Of a stretch of 64,000 bases of DNA, positions 45,320 to 54,170 are shown in pieces. The notes under the pieces are model-generated. The model searched no databases and was not told the DNA's origin. It worked only from the letters and a program-made list of their open reading frames with translations. The position numbers were made by a program, and so were the translations under genes. Origin of the DNA: Novosphingobium sp. Leaf2 (GTDB taxonomy: Bacteria; Pseudomonadota; Alphaproteobacteria; Sphingomonadales; Sphingomonadaceae); contig NZ_LMJY01000001.1 of the NCBI RefSeq assembly GCF_001421325.1, positions 255,501 to 319,500 on the forward strand. The letters run 5' to 3'. Each line of letters starts with the position of its first letter. The stretch's first letter is position 1.

Positions 45320-47539
45320 TTACCAGGTGAAGCCGATCGTCCCCTGCACGGTGCGGCGGTTGCCGTACCAGCACCAGGAATAGTTGGCGAAGCAGCTGGT
45401 CAGATACTTCTTATCGAGAATGTTGGTGGCGTTCACCCCGATGGTCACGCCGTCCAGTCCCCATTTGGCAAGGCTATAGCGCACTAGCCCGTCGAACACG
45501 GTGTAGGCAGGGGTGTTCTCCGGTACCTGGGTGCCGTCGGTCTGCGTGTAGAGCCCGGCATACGTGCGGCGCACGTGGCGCACTGCGCCGCCGATGGTCA
45601 GACCTTCTGCCGCGCCCGATTTGGGCGCCCACGCCAGATTGGCGCTGACGCCGCCGCGGCCCACGGTGGCAAGACCGCGACCCACCAGCGCCGGGTCCAC
45701 GTCCTGGACATTCTTCACGTTCTGGGTGCTGAACGCGAAGCGGAAGTTGAAATCGTACGGCAGCGAGCCGCTGGCTTCCACCTCGAACCCGCGCGAGCGG
45801 ACCTTGCCTGCTTGCGTAGCCAGGAAGTTGAGCGGATTGTAGACCACCACGTTGGTCTGCTCGATGTGGAAGTACGCGCCGGTGAGCAGGATGTCGGTGC
45901 CGGGCACCTGATACTTCGCGCCCGCCTCGAACTGCTTGCCGAGCGAGGGATTGGCGAGCGTGCCATCCACCAGCAGCGCGGCCTGCGGTTCGAACGAGGT
46001 GGAGTAGCTGACGTACGGCGCCAGGCCGAAAGCGGTCTTGTACAGCGCGCCGGCGCGGTAGGTGAACTTTTCGTCCTTCTTGACCTGGCTTGCCCCGCCG
46101 TTGCTTTGCCGCGCCTGCCGCGCCCAGTCGTTCCGTCCGCTTAGAATCACGCGCAGCCCGCCCAGCGAGATCTGGTCCTGCGCGTAGATGCCCTGCTGGC
46201 GCTGCTGCGCGGTGTCGAGGTTGGGAACCCCATAGGCATTCGGGTCGTAACCGAAGGTGACCGGGTCGTAGCCGGGAACGACGTAGGGGTTCGTAGGCGT
46301 CGGCATGGTGCCATAGACCGGATCGAACCCGTCGATCGGCGTGGCGCTGCCGAAGGCGTAAAGCTCCCGCGCGTGGGACACCTGACGGTCGGTGCCGAGC
46401 AGGACCGAATGTTGCAGCGGCCCGGTTTCGAACGAGCCGGTCAGCTGGTTATCGTACACCCAGTTATTGAGCTCTTCCTTGGTGGCATACGATGCGCGCG
46501 AATACCGCGTCGGGTCAGTGGCAGGCGCGGCCTGCGGGCCGCTGGTGTAGATGATGCCAAGGTCGCTCTTGACGTTGGTGTAGCGGCCCGAGGAGCGGAA
46601 CTTCCATCCGCCGCCGAAATCGTGATTGAAGATATACGTGAATGCCAGCTGTTCGCGGCGGAAGAAGTCACCCGGCTCGCCGCCATAGAATGACGTCGGC
46701 AGTTTGCCGCCGACCGGGTTGGTGAACAGCGTGCCAACGGCCGGGAACACGCCGTAGTTGCCGTTGTAGGGATCGTGCGAATACGCCGCCAGCACGGTGA
46801 AATCCGTGCTGCTGCCCGCGCCCAGCGTCACCGCGCCGGACACCGTCTGTCGCTCACGCTTGCCATAGTCCTGCTGCGCATCGGCGCCGTTGGCGCTGCC
46901 GTACACGCGCCACAGCACGCTGCCGGTCTTGCCGCCGACGTCGGCATCGACGCGGTAGAGGTCGTAGTTGCCGTAGGTGCCGGAGACCGCGCCGTAGAAA
47001 TCACGGTCCAGGGGCAGCTTGCTTTGCAGGTTCACGAATCCGCCGGGGCTGGACGCACCGTAAAGCGCCGACGCAGCGCCCTTGACGATTTCGACACGAT
47101 CCAGCCGCGAGACGTCGACTTGCGGGACGGCATAGCCCAGCGAACTGCCGAACTGTTTGAGGCCATCGAGAAACGTCGGCGCGTCGAACCCGCGCAGCTT
47201 GTACTGGTCATAGACCTCGGCGGACGATCCGCGCGTTTCCGGCGTTACACCGGCCACGAACCGCAGCGCCTGGTTGAGGTTCTGCAGGCCGAGCCCTGCG
47301 ATCTCGCTCGAATCGATGACCGAGATGGACTGCGGGGTTTCCGACAAGGGCAGGTCGGTCTTGGTGCCCGAACTTGCTTCGGCAACCGAGCGCAGGCCGG
47401 TGACGACGATCTCGTCGCGCCGTGCCTGGCCCTCACCCTCGGCTTCGTCGGCCCGCGCAGCGCCGGCCAGCAGGCACGCGGCGATCATGCCGGTTCCCGC
47501 ACCGAGCATCCATCGCCCGCGGTTCATCACTCGAAGCAT
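45320..47539 (-). CDS. TonB-dependent siderophore receptor
   Basis: A 739-residue outer-membrane receptor. The signal peptide spans ~1-30 (MIAACLLAGAARA-DE), followed by a TonB box (DEIVVTGLRS). The plug has SQSISVIDSSEIA-like and FLDGLKQFG, DRVEIVKGAASALYGASSPGGFVN segments. The C-terminus (KYLTSCFANYSWCWYGNRRTVQGTIGFTW) with its paired cysteines is typical of hydroxamate/ferrichrome-type siderophore receptors. ATG 47539 follows GAGGG. An inverted repeat directly upstream is a likely iron-responsive operator. Confidence 0.93.
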   Translation of the reverse strand: MLRVMNRGRWMLGAGTGMIAACLLAGAARADEAEGEGQARRDEIVVTGLRSVAEASSGTKTDLPLSETPQSISVIDSSEIAGLGLQNLNQALRFVAGVTPETRGSSAEVYDQYKLRGFDAPTFLDGLKQFGSSLGYAVPQVDVSRLDRVEIVKGAASALYGASSPGGFVNLQSKLPLDRDFYGAVSGTYGNYDLYRVDADVGGKTGSVLWRVYGSANGADAQQDYGKRERQTVSGAVTLGAGSSTDFTVLAAYSHDPYNGNYGVFPAVGTLFTNPVGGKLPTSFYGGEPGDFFRREQLAFTYIFNHDFGGGWKFRSSGRYTNVKSDLGIIYTSGPQAAPATDPTRYSRASYATKEELNNWVYDNQLTGSFETGPLQHSVLLGTDRQVSHARELYAFGSATPIDGFDPVYGTMPTPTNPYVVPGYDPVTFGYDPNAYGVPNLDTAQQRQQGIYAQDQISLGGLRVILSGRNDWARQARQSNGGASQVKKDEKFTYRAGALYKTAFGLAPYVSYSTSFEPQAALLVDGTLANPSLGKQFEAGAKYQVPGTDILLTGAYFHIEQTNVVVYNPLNFLATQAGKVRSRGFEVEASGSLPYDFNFRFAFSTQNVKNVQDVDPALVGRGLATVGRGGVSANLAWAPKSGAAEGLTIGGAVRHVRRTYAGLYTQTDGTQVPENTPAYTVFDGLVRYSLAKWGLDGVTIGVNATNILDKKYLTSCFANYSWCWYGNRRTVQGTIGFTW

Positions 47540-47582
47540 CTTGAAACCCTCATCATTCCATCGTCACGGAACGCCGAGTAGT

Positions 47583-47607
47583 GCTAATGCGATTAGGTCG
47601 CAATAGC
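47583..47607. promoter_or_regulatory. Inverted repeat upstream of siderophore receptor, putative iron-responsive operator
   Basis: GCTAATGCGA (47583-47592) and TCGCAATAGC (47598-47607) are 10-bp arms with one mismatch around 5 bp, 44-68 bp upstream of the receptor start. A TGCGA-N5-TCGCA core is of the length and symmetry expected of a Fur-family site in alphaproteobacteria. Confidence 0.5.
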
Positions 47608-47658
47608 GGAATCACGCTTTGAGGAGGGGTGTGATATTATTGTCGTGATATGGCCATT

Positions 47659-48831
47659 TCAGGCCTCGCGCGGGTCTTCGCTGAGGCTGCCTGCGCCGCT
47701 GGCATCGTTGCGCGGCTGGGGATTGCCCGGCATCACGTCCGCGAGCGATGGCGCGGCGACTTCCAATGGCGCCACTTGGGTGATCCGGTGGCGCACGAGC
47801 GCTTCGGGCATTTCGCGCCGGATCCAGTCCATCATGCCTTCGCGCAGTTCGCAGCGCAGGTCGAACAAAGTCGGACCATCCTTCGCACTCATCAGCAATC
47901 GCACTTCCAGCGTCTGGTCCTTGCAATCGGTCACCTGCAGGATCTGGGCACGCCGGTCCCACAAGCGGTGGGCGGTGATCTGGCGGGTGTACTCCGCGCG
48001 GATCGGCGCAATGTCCACGCCATGGTCGAGGTACAGGAACACGGTGCCCAGCAACTGCGAGGTCGTTTTCGTCCAGTTCTGGAACGTGTCTTCCAGAAAG
48101 CGGTTCGCTGGCACTACCAGGCGGCGGTCGTCCCACAAGCGCACCACCACGTACGTCGTGCGAATGTCCTCGATGCGGCCCCACTCGCCGTCCAGGATGA
48201 TCACATCGTCGATGCTGATCGGCTCGGTCAGCGCCATCTGGAATCCTGCGATCAGCGCCTTGAGCGCGGGCTGGGCCGCTGCGCCAACGGCCAGCGCGGC
48301 TAGGCCGGCGGAGGCCATCAGAGTCACCCCGATCTCGCGCACGCCGGGAATGGAGGCCAGCATCCCGGAGATCGTCAAGAATACGATCAGGAACGTGCCG
48401 ATGCGGCTGAAGATGGACAGGCGCGTGCGGCGGCGGCGCGCGTTGCGGTTGTCCTCCACGGTGATGTCGGCCCGCACGATCATCGCCTCGACGAATGCCT
48501 TGAGGATCGCGATCGCGACCCAACCGGTGATCAGCGGCATCACGAAAGGGGCAAAGCGTTCCCACCAATGCTCCAGCGGCGCTGTGTCGCGAGCGGCCAG
48601 CACGATGCCCAGCGCCATGAACGCCCAGCGGGTGGGCCGCAGCAGGCGGTTCACCACCAGATCGTCGGACTGGCTGGCGCTGCGCTGCGAAAAGCGTTGG
48701 AGCAGGTAAAACAGCAGGGCGTGCGCCACAAGCGCGATCACGATACCCAAGGCCGCGGCTAGGATCCCCAGCACGGGCGGCTGGGCCCAGCCCGGAAGGC
48801 TGGTGAGATGGCGTGCGATAAAGTCGATCAT
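47659..48831 (-). CDS. Small-conductance mechanosensitive ion channel (MscS family)
   Basis: A 390-residue inner-membrane channel that opens under membrane tension. Four hydrophobic segments precede the pore helix VTLMASAGLAALAVGAAAQPALKALIAGFQMALTEP-type region (read in parts), then the MscS beta domain (IDDVIILDGEWGRIEDIRTTYVVVRLWDDRRLVVPANRF). The C-terminal ~30 residues are disordered. It runs in the same direction as the siderophore receptor, with 119 bp between. Confidence 0.92.
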   Translation of the reverse strand: MIDFIARHLTSLPGWAQPPVLGILAAALGIVIALVAHALLFYLLQRFSQRSASQSDDLVVNRLLRPTRWAFMALGIVLAARDTAPLEHWWERFAPFVMPLITGWVAIAILKAFVEAMIVRADITVEDNRNARRRRTRLSIFSRIGTFLIVFLTISGMLASIPGVREIGVTLMASAGLAALAVGAAAQPALKALIAGFQMALTEPISIDDVIILDGEWGRIEDIRTTYVVVRLWDDRRLVVPANRFLEDTFQNWTKTTSQLLGTVFLYLDHGVDIAPIRAEYTRQITAHRLWDRRAQILQVTDCKDQTLEVRLLMSAKDGPTLFDLRCELREGMMDWIRREMPEALVRHRITQVAPLEVAAPSLADVMPGNPQPRNDASGAGSLSEDPREA

Positions 48832-48899
48832 GTACGCTCAAACGATGCTGCAGTGCAGCAGTTGCCATAACCGCCTGAACTGTGCGCCGCGCGCGGCGG

Positions 48900-49331
48900 T
48901 CAGTGGGCGAAGAAACTCTTGAGCCAGCTTACCAGCGTCGCCAGTTCGTCATCGTTGAGCGATACGGCGTGGGAAAGGTCCGGCACTTTGGGCCAGCCGG
49001 CGTCCGTGAACGTGTGCCCGTGCCATTCGCGCGCGCCGTCGTAGCGCGGGATGACATGGAAATGGACGTGCGGGTCCACCATCATCAGCATGAGATAGTT
49101 CAGCTTCTGGTAGGAAACCGCTTCGGCCAGCGCAGTCTCGATAGCGCTGGTCACCGCCTTGAGTTCGGCATGTGCGGCATCTGGCAGGTCGCCGAATGCG
49201 GTAACGTCGCTGTTGGCGGCAAGCACCAGCGATCCCAGCGTGGGTTGCGCGGGCCGGGCCAGCACGGTCCAGTGCTGGAACGCGGCTACGGTCGTTGCGG
49301 GCCAGCCGAACTTCTCCATCGTCGCGTTCAT
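48900..49331 (-). CDS. HIT family protein
   Basis: A 143-residue histidine-triad nucleotide-binding protein. The signature PHVHFHVIPRY carries HxHxH, with MVDPHVH before it; the start is ATG 49331 (MNATMEKFGWPATT). HIT proteins hydrolyse or transfer nucleoside monophosphates; members can act on CDP-linked or dinucleoside substrates. It overlaps the CDP-alcohol phosphotransferase gene by 4 bp (ATGA), which suggests a role in nucleotide by-products of that reaction (inference). Confidence 0.9.
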   Translation of the reverse strand: MNATMEKFGWPATTVAAFQHWTVLARPAQPTLGSLVLAANSDVTAFGDLPDAAHAELKAVTSAIETALAEAVSYQKLNYLMLMMVDPHVHFHVIPRYDGAREWHGHTFTDAGWPKVPDLSHAVSLNDDELATLVSWLKSFFAH

Positions 49332-50476
49332 GCAGGTGCTCCATCGGAAAGCCATGAGACAAGGGCGCCCTGTCTGGCCCGCGCCACGCTTGCCTGGACC
49401 AGTCGCACCGCATGGACAAGGCATGAGACAACCGTCCACCATGCGACGGCTATCAGCCCAAGATCGGGCCGGGCGAACAGCATGGATGCGAACAAGATGA
49501 CCATGTTGGGATTGCGGCGGGCGGTGATCAGGCGAAACCGGCTGTCGAACCGGCGCCAGACGTGAATATGCATGCCGTGCGCGGAAATGAACGCGCCCTC
49601 GATCAGCCGCTGTACCACGTAGCCGCCCTGGATGGCGGCCTGAACCCACCAGAACGTGGCGGTATCGTACGCCATCCCCCAGAACGCCAGGCCGGTCGCC
49701 CAGAACCACCACCAAAAGGGGGGGTGCACAAGGTCCATGCCGTGGTCGAACACGTTGCCCCACGCCGAGGATGTGATCGTGCAGCGCGCTAGCTTGCCGT
49801 CCACCGTGTCCAGCACCATGAACACCAGCCCGGCAGCCATCCCGGCCCAGTAGTGCCCGTAGGCGAACAGCGCGGTGGCCACCACGCAGAACACCGCGCC
49901 GATCGTCGTCACCATGTTGGGGGTAATGCCCAGCCGCGCGCAGATGCGGGTCAGCACCAGCGCCCATTCGGGCCACAGGTACTTGGTCAACAGGTCGGTC
50001 ACGCCCTTGTACGCGCCGAAGTAGCTTGCCCGTTCGATCTGCCGAACGGTGTCCGGAGTCAGTGGCAGCAGGAACGGCGTTTCGCGCTTGCGCAGCTGCT
50101 TGTTCTCGATCGTAGGGCCGCTTTCGAATGCCACCGCCTCCAGCCCGTCTGTCCGAGGCAAAGGCGATCCGCGCCGCATCGCCTCCGCGATGCGGTTCGC
50201 GCTGGCTGCATCCGGCGCATGGGCCAGTGCCGGCACGCCGTTCAGGATCAGCACCATGCCGGGGCGGCTCAGAACAAGGGCGAACCACGCCGGGTCCCAG
50301 GCATGCGCGGCATTGGCAAGGATGGCGGGCGTAGCGAACGGGCCATCGGGGTCGATGACGGCAAGCTTTGCCGCACGGGCGATTCGGCCAACGCGCTGAG
50401 CGCTGATAAGCCCCCAAAGTCGTACGGGGTTATGGCCGATCGTGGCGACCGGCGGCGCGGGAGCGACCTCATTCAT
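49328..50476 (-). CDS. CDP-alcohol phosphatidyltransferase family protein with N-terminal extension
   Basis: A 382-residue protein. The complete CAPT motif Dx2DGx2ARx8Gx3Dx3D spans residues 223-248 (DTVDGKLAR...GNVFDHGMD), inside a six-helix membrane domain from ~165. The first ~165 residues are soluble and of unclear family. CAPT enzymes transfer a phospho-group from a CDP-activated lipid or polyol to an alcohol. ATG 50476 follows GGTGG; further upstream starts add nothing conserved. It is divergent from the lipid kinase at 50590 and overlaps the HIT gene. Confidence 0.9.
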   Translation of the reverse strand: MNEVAPAPPVATIGHNPVRLWGLISAQRVGRIARAAKLAVIDPDGPFATPAILANAAHAWDPAWFALVLSRPGMVLILNGVPALAHAPDAASANRIAEAMRRGSPLPRTDGLEAVAFESGPTIENKQLRKRETPFLLPLTPDTVRQIERASYFGAYKGVTDLLTKYLWPEWALVLTRICARLGITPNMVTTIGAVFCVVATALFAYGHYWAGMAAGLVFMVLDTVDGKLARCTITSSAWGNVFDHGMDLVHPPFWWWFWATGLAFWGMAYDTATFWWVQAAIQGGYVVQRLIEGAFISAHGMHIHVWRRFDSRFRLITARRNPNMVILFASMLFARPDLGLIAVAWWTVVSCLVHAVRLVQASVARARQGALVSWLSDGAPA

Positions 50477-50589
50477 CCGGCCACCACCTACTGAATGCAA
50501 AAGCACCGCGCAATCGCTGCAAAAAACATGCGATAGCGCAGACATACGCCACACAATTGTAATTTTTATGTGTCAGTAAGGTTTTCCTG

Positions 50590-51669
50590 GTGCTTTTACG
50601 GGTGCGGCGCATTAAATGCAGCGTCGTGAACCGTTCGATATCCCCATTCGAGACGCTGCCGGTCTTTGGTGAGCTTGCCCGGACTGGCGATGCGCCGGCC
50701 CGCCGGCCCGCGCGTCATGCGCGCGCCGTTCCGCTGGTCGGGATCGTGCGCAACCCGCGCAGCCATCGCAATCAATACAACGTGCCAGAGATGGCGGAAT
50801 GCTCCAACATCCTCACGCAGACCCCCGCCACACGGGAAGATCTGCGCGCTACCCTGCAGGAATTCGCCCGGCGCGGTATCGATTACCTGGTGGTTGACGG
50901 CGGCGATGGAACGGTCCGTGACGTGTTGTCCGCCGGGTCCGACATTTTCCGCGCACAATGGCCCCGGGTAATCGTGCTGCCCAAAGGCAAGACGAATGCC
51001 TTGGCCGTCGATCTGGGCCTGCCCAATCACTGGTCGCTGGCCGAAGGGCTTGCCTCCGCGCAACGCGGTCGGCTGCTTGCGCGCCGACCCTTGCGGGTTT
51101 CGCCGGTCGACCGCGCAGGGACCGCTATCCAAGGCTTCATTCTGGGCACCGGTGCCTTTGCGCTGGGCACGGAGGCGGGCCAGGAAGCGCATCGGCGCGG
51201 TGCGTTCAACAGCTTCGCCGTCGGTCTTTCGATCCTGTGGGGCGTGATTCAGACGCTGTTCGGGCGCGCCGGAAATGTATGGCGTACCTGCACGCCCACG
51301 CGCATCCGCGATCGGCGCACCGGGCAGAGCCTGCCGTACGCCGGGCGCGGCAGCGCGCAGGAACGCTACCTGATGATCGCCACCACGTTCGAGCGGTTTC
51401 CGCTGGGCGCGCGTCCGTTCGGCCCCAACCCGGCGCCGGGCCTCAAGCTTGCCGTGATCGACTGGCCGGTGCGCTGGCTGATTGCCCTGCTGCCCGCGAT
51501 GATGTTCGGCTTTTCCGCGCGCTTTCTGCCTCGCAACGGCGCGCAGCGGTTCTGCGCCAACGACATCGAGCTGGATATCGGTGGGTCTTTCATTCTCGAT
51601 GGCGAGGCGTTCCCTGCGGGCCGCTACATCGTTGAGGAAGGCCCCCTGATCGACTTCGTGGTTCCCTGA
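50590..51669 (+). CDS. Diacylglycerol-kinase family lipid kinase
   Basis: A 359-residue (from GTG 50590) kinase of the DAGK/sphingosine-kinase fold. The nucleotide loop is VVDGGDGTVRDVL (GGDGT at ~104-108), followed by the ...LPKGKTNALAVDLGLP segment that replaces the common PxGTxNDxA. C-terminal FILDGEAFPAG is the family's last signature. Phosphorylation of diacylglycerol, ceramide or similar lipids is expected. AAGG lies 8 nt before 50590; GTG 50626 is an alternative start. First gene of a three-gene run with two nucleotidyltransferases. Confidence 0.88.
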   Translation: MLLRVRRIKCSVVNRSISPFETLPVFGELARTGDAPARRPARHARAVPLVGIVRNPRSHRNQYNVPEMAECSNILTQTPATREDLRATLQEFARRGIDYLVVDGGDGTVRDVLSAGSDIFRAQWPRVIVLPKGKTNALAVDLGLPNHWSLAEGLASAQRGRLLARRPLRVSPVDRAGTAIQGFILGTGAFALGTEAGQEAHRRGAFNSFAVGLSILWGVIQTLFGRAGNVWRTCTPTRIRDRRTGQSLPYAGRGSAQERYLMIATTFERFPLGARPFGPNPAPGLKLAVIDWPVRWLIALLPAMMFGFSARFLPRNGAQRFCANDIELDIGGSFILDGEAFPAGRYIVEEGPLIDFVVP

Positions 51670-51740
51670 AACCACGAAGCATTGCGGCTTGGAAACCCGG
51701 CGGGGTTGTAATTACCGCCGTGCTGCCCGATTGACGGGGC

Positions 51741-52652
51741 ATGACCGACAAGCCCGATCTCGATACCCGCGTGCGGGCAACGCTTTCGCAAGACGTCGTG
51801 CCACAAGTGCGCGCCTTTGCAGAGCGGCTGGCGCACGCATCCGGGGCGGTGGCCGTGCTGTTCTATGGCTCCAACCTGCGGACCGGTGCGCTCGACGGCG
51901 TTCTCGATTTCTACGTGCTGCTGCCCGGTCCGCAGATTGAGCGGATCTGGCCGCGCGTCAGTTATCACGAATGGACCTGCGGCGGCACGCCGCTGCGCGC
52001 CAAGGTAGCGACAATGGCGCTGGAAACCTTTGCGCAAGCCGCCGCCGGGCAGCGGCTCGACACTACCATATGGGCCCGTTTCGTGCAGTTCAGTGCGCTG
52101 GTATGGTATCGGGACTGCGCGACGCACGCCAAGGTGGCGGCAGCAATCGCCGATGCGGCGCGCACCGCCGCCCGGCTCGCCGCAGCGCTGGGCCCACCGC
52201 GCGGCACGCCGCAGGACTACTGGCGCGCCTTGTTCCGCGCAACGTACGCCGCCGAATTCCGCGTCGAAAAGGCGGGCCGTGAGGATTCCATTCTGGCCGC
52301 CGACCCGGCGCACTTCGATGGACTGCTGCCGCTCGCCTGGGTGGCGGACGGGATCGCGTTTTCGGTCTCGGATGGCATCACGTTGGAGCCGGCGCTCGAT
52401 GCGCGCACCCGGGTCCGCACGCTGGCGTGGTGGAAGCGGCGGCAGCGGCTGGGCAAGCCCTACAACGTCGTGCGCCTGCTCAAGGCTTCGACCACATTCG
52501 ATGGCGCGGCGCGCTATGCTGCATGGAAGATCGAGCGGCACACAGGCGTGCCGGTGGCGATCTCGCCCTGGCGTGAACGCCACCCGGTGCTCGCGGCGCC
52601 CGGCGTGCTGTGGCAGGTTTGGCGCGGCAAGAAGAAGGCGCGCGGGGCGTGA
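51741..52652 (+). CDS. Nucleotidyltransferase-fold protein, Tam41/CDP-lipid-synthase-like
   Basis: A 303-residue protein. Residues ~38-62 (VLFYGSNLRTGALDGVLDFYVLL) fit the nucleotidyltransferase GS...D.D pattern and resemble the Tam41/Mmp37 family of CTP:phosphatidate cytidylyltransferases. The C-terminal ~150 residues are helical and basic, suitable for peripheral membrane binding. Similarity is weak, so CDP-lipid formation is a hypothesis. Its stop overlaps the next start by one base (TGATG). It lies between a lipid kinase and an NTP transferase. Confidence 0.65.
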   Translation: MTDKPDLDTRVRATLSQDVVPQVRAFAERLAHASGAVAVLFYGSNLRTGALDGVLDFYVLLPGPQIERIWPRVSYHEWTCGGTPLRAKVATMALETFAQAAAGQRLDTTIWARFVQFSALVWYRDCATHAKVAAAIADAARTAARLAAALGPPRGTPQDYWRALFRATYAAEFRVEKAGREDSILAADPAHFDGLLPLAWVADGIAFSVSDGITLEPALDARTRVRTLAWWKRRQRLGKPYNVVRLLKASTTFDGAARYAAWKIERHTGVPVAISPWRERHPVLAAPGVLWQVWRGKKKARGA

Positions 52653-53419
52653 TGCCTGTTGCCGTGGTGCTCGCCGGCTCCCGGCCCGGCGCGCCTGATC
52701 CGGTTGCGGCAGCGGAAGGCGTTGCCCACAAGGCGCTGGTCGAGATCGCGGGGCAGCCGATGCTTGCCCACGTCGTCACCGCGCTGCGCGAGGCGGGGGT
52801 CACGCGCATCGCGGTATCCGCCAATGACCCGCAGGTCGGTGCGCTCGCGCAGGCGCTGGGCTGCGAGGTGCTGGGCACCGGGGCTGGGCCGAGCGCCAGT
52901 GTGGCCATCGCGCTGGCGACGATGGGCACGCCGCTGCTGGTCACCACGAGCGACCATGCGTTGCTGAAGGGTCAGTGGGTTCGCGATTTTCTGGATGACA
53001 CCCCGGCCAGCGCGGACGTAGCGGTACTGCTGGCCCGGCGCGAAGCGATAGAGGCCGCGATGCCCGGCAGCCGGCGCACGTATCTGCGGTTCGCGGACGG
53101 GCAATGGTCCGGCTGCAACTTGTTCCTGCTGGCCACAAGCCGCGCGGGTCTGGCGATCGACACCTGGAAGATGGTGGAGGCGGACCGCAAGCGTCCCTGG
53201 CGCATCGCTGCCCGGCTGGGCGCGGGCATGCTGGCAAGCTACGCGCTGGGCCGCCTCACGCTGGCGGCTGCCATCAGCCGGTTGGGCGGCAAGATTGGGG
53301 TGCAAGCACACCTTGTGGCGGCGCGGGACGGGCTCGCCGCCGTGGACGTGGACAAGCCACAGGACCTGGCAGACGCGCGCGCCATCATCACATTGCGAAC
53401 CCCGGTTGCCGCGCCTTAA
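52652..53419 (+). CDS. MobA-like NTP transferase
   Basis: A 255-residue nucleotidyltransferase: the N-terminal loop VVLAGSRPG...KALVEIAGQPMLAHVV and the metal aspartate in LLVTTSDHALL are the MobA/sugar-phosphate-activating pattern. It probably joins NTP to a sugar- or polyol-phosphate; a basic C-terminal half follows (MVEADRKRPWRIAARLG). ATG 52652 sits in TGATG with the previous stop. It converges with the DUF2141 gene. Likely supplies the activated head group for the divergent CDP-alcohol phosphotransferase (inference). Confidence 0.85.
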   Translation: MPVAVVLAGSRPGAPDPVAAAEGVAHKALVEIAGQPMLAHVVTALREAGVTRIAVSANDPQVGALAQALGCEVLGTGAGPSASVAIALATMGTPLLVTTSDHALLKGQWVRDFLDDTPASADVAVLLARREAIEAAMPGSRRTYLRFADGQWSGCNLFLLATSRAGLAIDTWKMVEADRKRPWRIAARLGAGMLASYALGRLTLAAAISRLGGKIGVQAHLVAARDGLAAVDVDKPQDLADARAIITLRTPVAAP

Positions 53420-53946
53420 AGATAGCGCATCTGCACCCGTATCGAGCGTACCCCGTTGCCCACCGGCACGCCGACCTTGGTGTAACTGGGCTTGCCCATG
53501 TTGAAGATGTTGATCGACGGGTTGTTGGACATCGCGCCGCCATCCACCCGGATGTCGGTTTCGCCGCTGCCGTTCACGTCATGCCGCACGGCGATCCCGT
53601 ATAAGCCCGATGCCGGCAGTGGTACGCAGAACGTCATCGTGCCTGCCCGTGCCGGCACTTCGATACGGGTAAGCCAGTGGCCTTTCACTAGCCAGTCCCC
53701 CGGGGTGGCGCGGTAGGACTGGATGCGCACTTTGCCTGAGGAGGATTTCACGCCGTCCACGGTGACCATCAGCGCCGGGCCGCGATCGGCCCGGCAGCGG
53801 CTCATGTCGTTGCGGATCTCGTTGTGATAGATATCGCGCTCTTGCGCCAGCAGCGGGGCCGGGGTGAGCAGTCCGGCGACCAGCGCGGCCAGAAGTGGTA
53901 GGCCGGTTGCGCGCGGCGTCGATATGTCTGCATGTCTGGTGTTCAT
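53416..53946 (-). CDS. Exported DUF2141 domain protein
   Basis: A 176-residue protein with a signal peptide (~residues 14-35: GLPLLAALVAGLLTPAPLLAQ) and a DUF2141 beta-sandwich: RIQSYRATPGDWLVKGHWLTRIEVP and GIAVRHDVNGSGETD, then GGAMSNNP. The function is unknown; many are periplasmic. ATG 53946 follows GGAA. Its end overlaps the converging NTP transferase by a few bases. Confidence 0.85.
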   Translation of the reverse strand: MNTRHADISTPRATGLPLLAALVAGLLTPAPLLAQERDIYHNEIRNDMSRCRADRGPALMVTVDGVKSSSGKVRIQSYRATPGDWLVKGHWLTRIEVPARAGTMTFCVPLPASGLYGIAVRHDVNGSGETDIRVDGGAMSNNPSINIFNMGKPSYTKVGVPVGNGVRSIRVQMRYL

Positions 53947-54170
53947 CGGTATTCCATGTAGTGCGCCCGGCGGCGGGTTCCACCATCAGGCGTGCGTGCT
54001 TGCTCGTGCGTTACAGCGATACCCGCCGTGAATGACCACTGAATTTCGCACTCTATAGTGCGCCGCTCACGGCCCAACACCATATCGCGTGTGGAAAAAG
54101 GCTGCCTGCGCCTTGTCGGCCCAAGATATGGTGGCATACCCGTAATCCAAGGAGCCTTGATACGCCCGCC

